Source: JAAYCI01 sp964472465 (GTDB taxonomy: Bacteria > Bacillota > Clostridia > Oscillospirales > Ruminococcaceae). Taken from it: a stretch of DNA of 9,296 bases. Numbering within the stretch: position 1 is the stretch's first letter; each line of letters opens with the position of its first letter. The notes beneath the pieces are model-generated. The model saw only the letters and a list, made by a program, of their open reading frames with translations, had not been told where the DNA came from and made no database searches. Positions 1 to 7,822 of the stretch are shown here, one piece after another. The stretch is from NCBI GenBank assembly GCA_964472465.1, contig CAYYLW010000108.1, positions 1 to 9,296 on the forward strand, written 5' to 3'. The translations under genes were made by a program, and so were the position numbers.

Positions 1-573
1 TGCACCCACCGCCAGGCCAATGTTGGCCGCGATGTAGCCCGCACGGCGGCCCATTACCTCCACCACGCTGCAACGGTCATGGCTTAGGGTTGTGTCGCGC
101 AGTTTGTCAATCATTTCCAGCGCGGTATTCATGGCGGTGTCGTAACCAATGGTGTAATCGGTGCAGGCGATGTCATTATCAATGGTGCCGGGTACACACA
201 CACAGGGCACTTCTTGGGCGGAAAGGTCCTTCGCGCCACGGAAGGAACCATCGCCCCCGATGACCACCATGGCCTGGATGTTGTGCTTACGGCAGTTGGC
301 CGCTGCGGTTTGTTGCCCTTGCAGGGTGAGGAATTCCGGGCTGCGTGCGGTGTACAACACGGTGCCCCCACGGTGAATAATTTCCGATACACTGCGGATA
401 TGCATCTCTTCGATGTCATCCTCTAACAGGCCGTTATAGCCATGGCGCACGCCAAACACCTTCATGTTTTTGCTAAGCGCCGCGCGCACCACGGCGCGAA
501 TGGCCGCGTTCATGCCGGGGGCATCGCCGCCACTGGTAAGTACACCAATCCGTTTGATTTCATTCTCTTCCAT
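1..573 (-). CDS. pfkA: ATP-dependent 6-phosphofructokinase PfkA (3' end beyond window)
   Basis: Phosphorylates fructose 6-phosphate to fructose 1,6-bisphosphate with ATP, the committing step of glycolysis, in the cytosol. Only the first 191 codons are visible; the frame is open to the left edge, so the C-terminal part of a protein usually near 320 residues is missing. The start at 573 is supported by a GGAGGG site 8 nt upstream and by family alignment. Visible motifs are the nucleotide-binding TSGGDAPG (13-20), IGGDGS (105-110) and PGTIDND (128-134). Asp108 matches the Mg-binding Asp103 of the E. coli enzyme, Asp132 matches the catalytic base Asp127, and Arg167 matches substrate-binding Arg162. 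Gly109 and Gly129 at the two donor-determining positions mark an ATP rather than a pyrophosphate enzyme. Effector-site Arg26 and Arg30 are kept, but the equivalent of E. coli Arg54 aligns with Ile59, with Arg60 beside it, so allosteric control may differ. It follows dnaE after 91 nt, as in other Clostridia. Confidence 0.96.
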   Translation of the reverse strand, partial: MEENEIKRIGVLTSGGDAPGMNAAIRAVVRAALSKNMKVFGVRHGYNGLLEDDIEEMHIRSVSEIIHRGGTVLYTARSPEFLTLQGQQTAAANCRKHNIQAMVVIGGDGSFRGAKDLSAQEVPCVCVPGTIDNDIACTDYTIGYDTAMNTALEMIDKLRDTTLSHDRCSVVEVMGRRAGYIAANIGLAVGA

Positions 574-581
574 TTGTACAT

Positions 582-587
582 CCCTCC
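582..587 (-). promoter_or_regulatory. Ribosome binding site of pfkA
   Basis: GGAGGG on the minus strand, 8 nt before the ATG at 573. It settles the pfkA start. An ATG that overlaps the end of this site (GGGATG) lies out of frame and is too close to be used. Confidence 0.8.
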
Positions 588-628
588 GCTTGCTTTTTTC
601 TTTGTTAATTCTACAACAATCTACCGGC

Positions 629-634
629 ATTATA
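629..634 (-). promoter_or_regulatory. Candidate -10 box of a pfkA promoter in the dnaE-pfkA gap
   Basis: A perfect TATAAT lies in the 91-nt gap between dnaE and pfkA, in an AT-rich stretch unlike the surrounding coding DNA. A transcript would begin near 622 and give a leader of about 50 nt. No good -35 hexamer sits 16-18 nt upstream (GTAAAA at 17 nt) and the extended -10 TG is not correctly placed, so promoter activity is uncertain. No terminator hairpin follows dnaE, so read-through from the upstream genes into pfkA is also likely. Confidence 0.4.
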
Positions 635-664
635 CAAGAGAAAAAGAGATATTTTACCCAATCT

Positions 665-3600
665 TCATCGCACGGCTACATTTTCTTCGCCCAGTGCCTG
701 CTTTAATTCCCGCAGCATGGTTTGGTTGTTCAGCGTCCACATATGGCTTGGCGCCTTCACCATCTGGCCGGTGTCTGCAAAACGAATGTAGACAGGCCAA
801 TTTCCCTCAAATATTTCAAAAAGGTTTTCCGCCATATGGAACTGGGGGCTTTCTTTAGAGGGCACTTTGATATACAGCTTCGTTTCTGGCGCGGTGCTCT
901 CCTGTTTTACTTTGCCCGCCTTTCCGGCGTCGGCGCTTCGTATTTCGTCTACCAGCAACTTGGGCTCTTCCTCTTCTTTCACCGTCACGCGGCCCTGCAA
1001 AATCACCGTGCTGTTCTCTGCCACCAGGTCTGTGGCGTCCATTAGCACCTTGGGGAAAATCAGAGCCTCCATACTGCCCGTCAAGTCTTCCAGTGTAACA
1101 AAAGCCATCATATCGTTTGATTTTGTTGTATGGTATTTTACCTTTACAACTATACAAACCAGGGCCACCTTCAGATTGTCCAGGCTTCCGCTCTCATCGC
1201 TGAGGATGGCCTGGATATTGGTACTGCCAAACTGGCGGATGACCTCCCTGTATTTTTCCAGCGGATGGCCCGAGAGAAAGAGCCCACTCACCTCTTTTTC
1301 CTGTTGTAGAAGCGCCTCGGTGGGGTATTCCTCACAATCTGGCATGCGGTACAGGTTGAGTTCCTGTTGTGCCAGCCCCGTTTCAAACAGATTCAACTGG
1401 CCCTCCAGGTTTTTCTTGCGGTCGTTCTCTACACTTTTTAGAATACCTTCAATGGAAAGCATCATAGCGCGGCGGTTGGTTTCTAGCCCATCGAAGGCGC
1501 CACTTTTGATGAAACTTTCAATGGCACGTTTGTTTACTTCGCCACCGCTCCCCCCCATGCGGCGGCAAAAATCATATAAGGAGCGGTAGGCACCGCCCTT
1601 GCGGCGTTCTTGCACCACCGTTTCAATCAAGTGCCGCCCCACATTTTTAAGGGCCAGCAAGCCGTAGCGGATGTCCTCTTCCTCCACGGTAAAACCCATT
1701 TCACTTTCGTTTATATTCGGCGGTAAAACGTGTATCCCCATGCGTTCACTCTCGGAAATATAGCCAATTACCTTCCCGGTAAAATCCAAAACGCTGGTCA
1801 TTAAAGCGGCCATGAACTCACGCGGATGGTGGCATTTTAGGTAGGCCGTTTGATAGGCCACGATGGCGTAGGCGGCCGCATGGCTTTTGTTGAAGGCGTA
1901 GGAGGCAAAACTACTCATGTCATCAAATATTTTATTGGCTACCTCCGCGGGAATACCGTTTACCACACAGCCTGGGCAGGCCTGGCCCTCCTTGGTACTG
2001 CCATGGATAAAAATATCCCGCTGTTTTTCCATCACGTCATGCTTTTTCTTGCTCATGGCGCGGCGCACCAAATCTGCCTGCCCATAGGAAAAACCCGCCA
2101 GTTCACGGAATATTTGCATCACCTGTTCTTGATACACGATGCACCCGTAGGTAACGTCCAAAATGGGCGCCAGCTTTTGGGTGCTGTAGCTTACTTTTTC
2201 GGGGTTGTGGCGGTTGCGTATATAGGTGGGGATGGAATCCATCGGGCCGGGGCGGTACAGCGAGATAAGCGCGATTACATCCTCGATGTTGCGCGGCTTT
2301 AGCCCGGTGAGTGTCTGCTTCATGCCGGCCGATTCAAGCTGGAACACCCCGTCGGTCTCGCCCGAGGACAGGAGGTCGTACACGGCGGGGTCGTCCAGCG
2401 GCGCATCCTCTACGCGGTAGCCCGGGGTGTGGCGCTGCACCATCCGCTCGGCGTCTGAGATCACGGTAAGGGTGCGCAGGCCCAGGAAATCCATCTTGAG
2501 CAGGCCGAGCTCCTCGATGGTATTCATGGGAAACTGGGTGACGATGGCGCCCTCATTGGTGGAGAGGGGCACATATTCACAGGCGGCCTTGGGGGTGATG
2601 ACCACCCCGGCGGCATGGGTGGAAGCGTGGCGCGGCATCCCCTCTATCTTGCGCGCAATATCGATGAGTTCTTTGACCTGTGGGTCTGTCTCGCAGGCCT
2701 CTGCCAGGGGTTTTGACACCGCCAGCGCCCTCTCTAGGGTCATTTTGAGTTCCATGGGCACTAGCTTTGCCACGGTGTCCACCTTTTGGTAAGGAATATC
2801 CAGCACCCGGCCCACGTCGCGGATGGCCGCCCGGGCCGCCATGGTGCCAAAGGTGATGATTTGCGCCACGTGGTCCTCGCCATATTTTTGGATGACATAG
2901 TCAATCACTTCGCCCCGGCGCTCGTAGCAAAAATCAATATCAAAATCCGGCATGGACACCCGCTCGGGGTTTAGAAACCGTTCAAACAGCAGGTTGTAGC
3001 GGATGGGGTCGATGCCCGTGATGCCCATGCAGTACGCCGCGATGCTGCCCGCGCCACTGCCCCGCCCCGGCCCAACGGGAATGCCTTTTTCCCGCGCGTG
3101 GCGAATAAAATCCGCCACGATGAGGTAGTAGTTTGTGTAACCCATGCGGCTGATGACCGATATTTCATACTCCAGGCGTTCCAGCGCCTCCGGGGGCGGG
3201 GTTTCGCCATAGCGGGCACGCATCCCCGTTTCACACAGTGTGCGGAAATAGGCCTCGTTGTCCTGCCCGCCGGGGGCCGTGAAAGCAGGCAGCTTAGTGA
3301 CCCCAAACTCATAGTCAAACCGGCATTGCTCCGCAATTTTGGCGGTGTTTTCGCAGGCCTCTGGCCAGGCGGAAAACAAAGCCGCCATCTCTTCGCCGCT
3401 TTTTACATAGAATTCATTCGTCTCAAATTCCAGTTTGTCCTCATCGTTCACCGTTTTCTGCGTTTGAATGCAGATGAGGATGCCTTGCATGGTGGAATCT
3501 TCCCGGCGCAGGTAGTGGGCGTCATTGGTGGCCACCAGGGGAATGCCACTCTCTTTGGAAAGGCGAATCAGCTCTGGCAACACGGTGCGCTGGTCTGCCA

Positions 3601-4135
3601 GGCCATGGTCTTGAATCTCGATATAATAGTTGCCCTTGCCAAACAAAGCCTCAAACCAACGGGCTTTTTGCAGGGCCTCTTCAAATTGCCCCCCCAGCAG
3701 TTTTTGGGGAATCTCCCCGGCCAAGCAGGCGGAAAGGCAAATCAGCCCCTCGTGGTGTTTTTCCAAAAGCTGGGCATCAATGCGCGGTTTTGTGTAAAAA
3801 CCCTCGGTAAACCCGGCCGAAACCAGCTTGATTAAATTTTGATACCCGACCTCATTTTTGCACAGCAGCACCAGGTGGTAGTTGCCGTCCATATGGTTCA
3901 CTTTGTCGAAGCGGGTGCGGTTCGCCATGTATACTTCGCAGCCGATGATGGGCTGGATGCCCCTCTTTTGGGCCGCCTTATAGAAATCCACACAGCCAAA
4001 CATCACCCCATGGTCGGTGATGGCCACGGCGGTTTGGCCCAGTTCCTGCACGCGGTCCAAAAGGGGTTCTATGCGGCAGGCGCCGTCCAGCAGGCTGTAT
4101 TCGGTGTGTAGATGCAGGTGGACAAAGGGAGACAT
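665..4135 (-). CDS. dnaE: DNA polymerase III alpha subunit, DnaE type
   Basis: Replicative DNA polymerase of 1156 residues, a normal family length. The N-terminal PHP domain (about 1-210) keeps a full set of likely metal ligands: His8 and His10 in HLHLHTEYS, Asp41-His42, Glu67, His87, Asp176-His177 and Asp205-His207. The C-family polymerase core follows, with GPGRGSGAGS (355-364), PDFDID carrying catalytic Asp397 and Asp399, and KMDFLGLRTLT carrying Asp549. The fingers motif FNKSHAAAYA (748-757) is intact. QLNLF (913-917) is a good match to the beta-clamp-binding consensus and sits where E. coli DnaE has its internal clamp motif. An OB-fold spans about 985-1065. The start at 4135 has AGGAG 9 nt upstream, overlapping the whiA stop, and the PHP domain begins right after it. 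Clostridia usually have this enzyme beside PolC; its exact share of the work here is inferred. The complete PHP site suggests possible 3'-5' exonuclease activity. Confidence 0.98.
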   Translation of the reverse strand: MSPFVHLHLHTEYSLLDGACRIEPLLDRVQELGQTAVAITDHGVMFGCVDFYKAAQKRGIQPIIGCEVYMANRTRFDKVNHMDGNYHLVLLCKNEVGYQNLIKLVSAGFTEGFYTKPRIDAQLLEKHHEGLICLSACLAGEIPQKLLGGQFEEALQKARWFEALFGKGNYYIEIQDHGLADQRTVLPELIRLSKESGIPLVATNDAHYLRREDSTMQGILICIQTQKTVNDEDKLEFETNEFYVKSGEEMAALFSAWPEACENTAKIAEQCRFDYEFGVTKLPAFTAPGGQDNEAYFRTLCETGMRARYGETPPPEALERLEYEISVISRMGYTNYYLIVADFIRHAREKGIPVGPGRGSGAGSIAAYCMGITGIDPIRYNLLFERFLNPERVSMPDFDIDFCYERRGEVIDYVIQKYGEDHVAQIITFGTMAARAAIRDVGRVLDIPYQKVDTVAKLVPMELKMTLERALAVSKPLAEACETDPQVKELIDIARKIEGMPRHASTHAAGVVITPKAACEYVPLSTNEGAIVTQFPMNTIEELGLLKMDFLGLRTLTVISDAERMVQRHTPGYRVEDAPLDDPAVYDLLSSGETDGVFQLESAGMKQTLTGLKPRNIEDVIALISLYRPGPMDSIPTYIRNRHNPEKVSYSTQKLAPILDVTYGCIVYQEQVMQIFRELAGFSYGQADLVRRAMSKKKHDVMEKQRDIFIHGSTKEGQACPGCVVNGIPAEVANKIFDDMSSFASYAFNKSHAAAYAIVAYQTAYLKCHHPREFMAALMTSVLDFTGKVIGYISESERMGIHVLPPNINESEMGFTVEEEDIRYGLLALKNVGRHLIETVVQERRKGGAYRSLYDFCRRMGGSGGEVNKRAIESFIKSGAFDGLETNRRAMMLSIEGILKSVENDRKKNLEGQLNLFETGLAQQELNLYRMPDCEEYPTEALLQQEKEVSGLFLSGHPLEKYREVIRQFGSTNIQAILSDESGSLDNLKVALVCIVVKVKYHTTKSNDMMAFVTLEDLTGSMEALIFPKVLMDATDLVAENSTVILQGRVTVKEEEEPKLLVDEIRSADAGKAGKVKQESTAPETKLYIKVPSKESPQFHMAENLFEIFEGNWPVYIRFADTGQMVKAPSHMWTLNNQTMLRELKQALGEENVAVR

Positions 4136-4144
4136 GGCACGGTT

Positions 4145-4149
4145 CTCCT
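4145..4149 (-). promoter_or_regulatory. Ribosome binding site of dnaE overlapping the whiA stop
   Basis: AGGAG, 9 nt before the dnaE ATG, shares bases with the TAG stop of whiA (4150-4148). Ribosomes finishing whiA therefore sit on the dnaE initiation site, which suggests coupled translation of the two genes. Confidence 0.75.
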
Positions 4150-5068
4150 ATGAAGATTCGTGTTTTTGTGGTTTTTTCAGGCTTTCGGCCTTTTCTCGCA
4201 ATTTGCGTAGGCGGTGGCTTAGGCCGGATTTAGAGAGAGTCTCGCCGGACAGGGCCACCAGTTCCGCCAAAGAAAGGTCGGGGTTTTTGCGGCGTAGAAG
4301 AGCGGCGTCCTGTAGGGGCTGGGGCAGGCTGCTCAAAGCCCCGCACCGTTCCAAAAAATGGATGGCCTCCAGGGTTTCGCGGTTGGCCTGCACGGTTTTG
4401 TCTATATTGGCCGTCTCGCAATTGGTGATGCGATTGGCGCGGTTGCGAAAATCTTTATACACCTTCTGCTGCATAATTTCCAGCGCACTGCCGGAAGCCC
4501 CCATGGTGGTGAGCAAATCCTCAATGGGCTCGCTGGATTTAAAATACAGCACGTAGGAGCCTTTTCGTACCGCCCGCCCAGGCGGAAAACCATGCCTGGT
4601 CAGCAGGGCCTCAAAATCCTGCGAAAGGCGGTAGCGTGGGGTAAGAAACTCCAGGCTGTAGCCCTTTTGGGGGTTGGTGGCGGTGCCGCTGGCCAAAAAG
4701 GCAGCCGCTATGAAAGCGGCAAAGCACTCCTCACACAAAAAGATGTCCCCATGGATGCGCAGGGTGGTTTCCTCTCCCGTATGGCCAAATAGGGCCAGCG
4801 CTTTTTCGGCCTCATAGGGGTCTTTTACAGCAAATTCGTAGCTGGCGCTATCCTCCCCGCGCACGTATACCTTGCCCTCTACCCCGGCGGCGGCAAAGGC
4901 GGCTTTGGCCCACTGGGCCACAAAAGCACGCTCGGTGTGTAACACAATGCCCTTTTGGTCAAAATACTTGGCGAAACAGGCAATGCCATAGGCCGCCGCC
5001 ACCCAGCAACAGGGCCGCTGGATGGGGCTGGCGGCAATCTCCTTTTTGCAGTTGCCAGAAAAACTCAT
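4148..5068 (-). CDS. whiA: DNA-binding regulator WhiA
   Basis: WhiA family protein of 306 residues (family about 300-330). WhiA controls sporulation septation genes in Streptomyces and affects cell division and chromosome segregation in Bacillus; its target genes here are unknown. The N-terminal part is related to LAGLIDADG homing endonucleases but lacks nuclease function in this family; the landmark here is the FIAAAFLASG stretch (119-128) followed by KGYSLEF (135-141). The middle carries the family signature around 209-227 (NRANRITNCETANIDKT). The C-terminal helix-turn-helix covers about 265-290 (LSLAELVALSG then SKSGLSHRLRKL). The start is fixed by a 4-base ATGA overlap with the murB stop (5065-5068); there is no clear ribosome binding site of its own, so translation is probably coupled to murB. 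The usual invariant Arg/Gly of the RGAFLAGG motif read Ala and Ser here. rapZ and yvcK, common neighbours upstream, are absent. Confidence 0.95.
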   Translation of the reverse strand: MSFSGNCKKEIAASPIQRPCCWVAAAYGIACFAKYFDQKGIVLHTERAFVAQWAKAAFAAAGVEGKVYVRGEDSASYEFAVKDPYEAEKALALFGHTGEETTLRIHGDIFLCEECFAAFIAAAFLASGTATNPQKGYSLEFLTPRYRLSQDFEALLTRHGFPPGRAVRKGSYVLYFKSSEPIEDLLTTMGASGSALEIMQQKVYKDFRNRANRITNCETANIDKTVQANRETLEAIHFLERCGALSSLPQPLQDAALLRRKNPDLSLAELVALSGETLSKSGLSHRLRKLREKAESLKKPQKHESS

Positions 5069-5982
5069 AGGCCCGGCGCGTCCACCACGCGTATCTCTTT
5101 TTCCAGCACAAAGCCGGTTTTTTCCTGTACCATACGGCTCACATCATCGGCAAGCCGCAAAATATCCCGGCAACTGGCACTGCCCAGGTTGACGATAAAT
5201 CCACAGTGCTTCTCGCTGATGGCAGCGTCCCCCACCCTGTATCCGCGCAGGCCGCACTGTTCAATGAGCGCCCCTGCAAACGCGCCTGGCGGGCGTTTGA
5301 AGGCACTGCCCGCGCTGGGTTTATCCAGCGGCTGTTTTTCGCGGCGTTTGCGCAGGTTTTCGTCCATCTGCGCGCCAATCTCCCCCCGCTCGCCCGTCTC
5401 TAGCAAAAAGCAGGCTTCTGTGATGGTCCAGGGCTGCGTTTGAAAAAGAGACTGGCGGTAGCCAAAGCCAAGCTGGCCGGCAGGCAACAGTTGTTCCTCT
5501 CCGTTTTCGTCCAAAAAACGGACGCTTTCCAGCACACCCGCCAGTTCGCCGCCGTAGGCGCCCGCATTCATGTACACGGCGCCCCCCACACGGCCCGGGA
5601 TGCCATAGGCGAAAGCCAGGCCCGAAAGCCCCGCCGCCTGCGCCGCCATACAAAGCTGTTCCAGCGGCACGGCCACCCCCGCAAACAGGCGGTTCCCCTC
5701 CTGCCGGATGGCGACAAAGTCCCCACCAGGGCACACAATCAAACCCGGGTAGCCCTCGTCCCGGAAGATGACATTGCTGCCATTTCCCAGCATAAAATAG
5801 GGCATCTCATGGTTTCTGGCAATGGCCAGAGCCTGGGCCAATTGAGCGGTGTTTTCGGGAATACAAAAAAAGGCGGCAGGCCCGCCCACCTGGAAACTGG
5901 TGTGTTTTGCCAATGGTTCCTGCTGTGTAAAGGGAATGCCAGCTTCCATCAGCGCCTGCCTGGTTGCCGTTAGATTATGCAT
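5065..5982 (-). CDS. murB: UDP-N-acetylenolpyruvoylglucosamine reductase MurB
   Basis: Reduces UDP-GlcNAc-enolpyruvate to UDP-MurNAc with NADPH and FAD, the second committed step of peptidoglycan precursor synthesis, in the cytosol. At 305 residues it has the length of the shorter type II enzymes of Firmicutes. The FAD-binding domain shows NTSF-like HTSFQVGGPA (27-36), LGNGSNVIF (65-73) and GIPGRVGGAVYMNAGAYGGE (127-146). The substrate and catalytic part shows GYRQSLF (174-180, with Arg176), PSAGSAFKRP (222-231, with proton-donor Ser226) and the C-terminal EKEIRVV with Glu296, which matches catalytic Glu325 of the E. coli enzyme. The start at 5982 has AGGAG at an 11-nt spacing, slightly long. 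It lies 54 nt after the PHP phosphatase gene and overlaps whiA by 4 bases, so the three genes are very likely one operon. Confidence 0.97.
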   Translation of the reverse strand: MHNLTATRQALMEAGIPFTQQEPLAKHTSFQVGGPAAFFCIPENTAQLAQALAIARNHEMPYFMLGNGSNVIFRDEGYPGLIVCPGGDFVAIRQEGNRLFAGVAVPLEQLCMAAQAAGLSGLAFAYGIPGRVGGAVYMNAGAYGGELAGVLESVRFLDENGEEQLLPAGQLGFGYRQSLFQTQPWTITEACFLLETGERGEIGAQMDENLRKRREKQPLDKPSAGSAFKRPPGAFAGALIEQCGLRGYRVGDAAISEKHCGFIVNLGSASCRDILRLADDVSRMVQEKTGFVLEKEIRVVDAPGL

Positions 5983-6036
5983 ATGGGGCGTGTCTCCTGC
6001 CTATGTTTTTCCTGCTCCCTGTGCTCTATGCCGTGG

Positions 6037-6768
6037 CTAGAACAGCGCGGCGGCTTTCCGCCCATGCAGGGCCAATTCTTCCTTTAGGCGTGCCACGCTG
6101 CTGTTCACCACCAGTTCTTCTGGAAAATCAATCTCTTCTAGTAATTCTATCGCCCAGCCCAAATCTCCCAGCGCATAGGTGGAATGTGCATCCGAGTTGA
6201 GGGCAATTTTGGCCCCGTGCCGTTTGCAACTCAGCATCAGTTGGCGCAGGTTTTCATCGTTGCCACTGCGCACCCGGGGGGAGTTTGCGTTTAGTTCCAC
6301 TACCTTGTGGTGCCTTGCAAACACCGGCACCACACGGTCATAGTCATATTTCCAGCGGCGCTCTTCCGAATGACCTATCATATCCACATAGGGGTTTTCG
6401 GCCACTTTTAACCACAGGGCTGTGGCCTCTTCCTCGTTCATGGTGCGGATGCATTTGCGGTGTAGCGAAGCGATGACCCAGTCCAGTTTTTGAAACAGCT
6501 CCTGTTCCATATCCAGCCCACCGTTTTCGTCTATGACGTTGGCCTCCACCCCACGAAGCAGAATGAAGCCGTCGCCCATTTGGTTTGGCAGGCTGGTAAC
6601 ATTGTGAAAATACCATTCGTGGGGAGAATCCGGCATGGCAATGGCATGGTCTGTAAGGGCAATGGCCTTGTAGCCAATGGCTTTCGCCTGTGCCACCATC
6701 TCGTTTAAAGTGGCGAAGGCATGGGTGGAAACCAGGGTATGCGTATGTAAATCTGCAACAATATTCAT
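6037..6768 (-). CDS. PHP-domain phosphatase, YcdX-like
   Basis: Stand-alone PHP-domain protein of 243 residues resembling E. coli YcdX, a trinuclear-metal phosphoesterase. The whole metal set is visible: His8 and His10 in DLHTHT, His16 in STHA, Asp40-His41 in LTDHA, Glu75 in GVEANV, His103 in SLHR, His133 in IGHSEE, and Asp193/His195 in NSDAH. These residues predict an active phosphatase, but the physiological substrate is unknown. Clostridia often carry such a gene between hprK and murB, so a link to sugar-phosphate or HPr signalling is tempting but unproven. The ATG at 6768 is the only possible start before the first metal motif. It lies 26 nt after hprK and has no convincing ribosome binding site, so translation is probably weak or coupled to hprK. 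There is no signal peptide or membrane segment. Confidence 0.9.
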   Translation of the reverse strand: MNIVADLHTHTLVSTHAFATLNEMVAQAKAIGYKAIALTDHAIAMPDSPHEWYFHNVTSLPNQMGDGFILLRGVEANVIDENGGLDMEQELFQKLDWVIASLHRKCIRTMNEEEATALWLKVAENPYVDMIGHSEERRWKYDYDRVVPVFARHHKVVELNANSPRVRSGNDENLRQLMLSCKRHGAKIALNSDAHSTYALGDLGWAIELLEEIDFPEELVVNSSVARLKEELALHGRKAAALF

Positions 6769-6794
6769 GGAGTTTCTGCGATGACCTATCTTTC

Positions 6795-7745
6795 TTAAAG
6801 TTTTACTTCCTCTGCTTCGGGAATGTCGTTGGTAAGGCCAAGCTGGCTTAGCAGCTCAAACGCCGCGTTATAGCCCATGGCCTTTTGGCGGTTGTTCATA
6901 GCGGCAATTTCGATGATGACAGCCAGGTTCCGCCCCGGCATCACCGGGATGATGGTGAGGGGGATTTTGAGGCCCAGGATGTCGATGGTGTTGTTTTCAA
7001 GGCCGGTGCGGCTGTAATTTTTGTGCTTGTCCCAGGGTTCCAGCTCCACCACCAAATCGATATTCTCGGTTTTTTTCACCGCGCCTGCGCCAAAAATACG
7101 CCCCACATTGATGATGCCCACACCACGCAGTTCTATGAAATGGCGGATATTCTCCGGCGCCTGGCCGTAGATGGTGCGGTTGGATACCCGGCGCAGTTCC
7201 ACGGCGTCGTCGGCAATCAGGCGGTGGCCACGTTTGAGAAGTTCCACGGCGGTTTCGCTTTTGCCCACGCCACTTTCACCCAAAATCAGCACCCCTTCGC
7301 CGTACACCTCCACCAGCACACCGTGCCGGGTGACGCGCTGGGCCAGTTCCACGCTGAGCAGCGAGAGCACCGCGTTCATAAAGGCCGTGGTGGGCTCTTC
7401 GGACTGGATGACCGGCACGCCAAACTCTTCGGCATATTTCAAAATTTCGGGCAGCGGCTCCATAGAGCGGGTGAGCACCACCGCCGGGGGCTTTGCTTCA
7501 AACAGGGTTTTTAGGCGCACCTCGCGAATCTCCTGCGAGCGCCCCGCCAGATACCCCATCTCGGCGTTGCCCAGAATTTGGATGCGGTTGGTTTCAAAAA
7601 ACTCCTCATAGCCGGCCAATAAGAACCCCGGGCGGTTCACCTCTGGGGCGGTAATCATGATGTCCTCTACCTCGCGCGGGGCATAGAGGGGGGTCAAGTT
7701 GAGCTCACGGATAATTTTCGAGAGGGAAACCTCATACTCAGGCAT
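6795..7745 (-). CDS. hprK: HPr kinase/phosphorylase HprK
   Basis: Bifunctional enzyme that phosphorylates HPr of the sugar phosphotransferase system on Ser46 and removes that phosphate by phosphorolysis, the central sensor of carbon catabolite repression in Firmicutes. At 316 residues it is full length. The N-terminal domain (about 1-130) is followed by the kinase domain: the conserved RHG with His141, the Walker A motif GESGVGKS (156-163), ADD (178-180) with the general acid/base Asp, the HprK signature ELRGVGIINV (205-214), and the C-terminal RTGLENN (246-252). The start at 7745 has AAGGAG 7 nt upstream. It is the first gene after a near-consensus promoter and a structured leader, so it opens the operon that continues into the PHP phosphatase, murB, whiA and dnaE. 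ptsH, encoding HPr, is not in the window. Confidence 0.97.
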   Translation of the reverse strand: MPEYEVSLSKIIRELNLTPLYAPREVEDIMITAPEVNRPGFLLAGYEEFFETNRIQILGNAEMGYLAGRSQEIREVRLKTLFEAKPPAVVLTRSMEPLPEILKYAEEFGVPVIQSEEPTTAFMNAVLSLLSVELAQRVTRHGVLVEVYGEGVLILGESGVGKSETAVELLKRGHRLIADDAVELRRVSNRTIYGQAPENIRHFIELRGVGIINVGRIFGAGAVKKTENIDLVVELEPWDKHKNYSRTGLENNTIDILGLKIPLTIIPVMPGRNLAVIIEIAAMNNRQKAMGYNAAFELLSQLGLTNDIPEAEEVKL

Positions 7746-7752
7746 GGGAATG

Positions 7753-7758
7753 CTCCTT
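7753..7758 (-). promoter_or_regulatory. Ribosome binding site of hprK
   Basis: AAGGAG with a 7-nt spacer to the ATG at 7745. It is downstream of, and not paired in, the leader hairpin at 7789-7839, so that hairpin does not hide it directly. Confidence 0.85.
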
Positions 7759-7765
7759 CACTGCT

Positions 7766-7822
7766 TTACTCTATCTGGCCCAACATCGCTTTTGCCCCTA
7801 TTTTCACGCATTTCTGCGCCAT
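7766..7822 (-). other. Possible 18-codon leader ORF upstream of hprK
   Basis: A short open frame in the hprK leader starts with ATG at 7822 and ends with TAA at 7768-7766, 20 nt before the hprK start. It reads MAQKCVKIGAKAMLGQIE. A weak AGGG lies only 4 nt before the ATG, which is a poor spacing. The start codon sits inside the loop of the leader hairpin and codons 9-11 form its 3' arm, so a translating ribosome would open the hairpin. A frame this short can arise by chance, and no run of one amino acid points to classical attenuation. I list it as a possibility only. Confidence 0.2.

Noticed and set aside
711..733. Possible Cys-x-x-Cys metal site in DnaE near residues 720-723 (coding position about 1967-1978)
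   Set aside because: The second Cys belongs to a commonly seen PGCV motif of the family and no partner cysteines are nearby, so a zinc site is not supported.
867..1589. Open frame of 240 codons on the plus strand inside dnaE
   Set aside because: It runs antisense to a well-supported dnaE, gives a low-complexity Ser/Arg-rich protein with no recognisable domain, and has no ribosome binding site. It is a by-product of the codon use of dnaE.
3098..3835. Open frame of 245 codons on the plus strand inside dnaE
   Set aside because: Antisense to conserved dnaE core and PHP sequence, with no family resemblance.
6885..7514. Open frame of 209 codons on the plus strand inside hprK
   Set aside because: Antisense to hprK, His- and Phe-rich in a way typical of complement frames, with no start signals.
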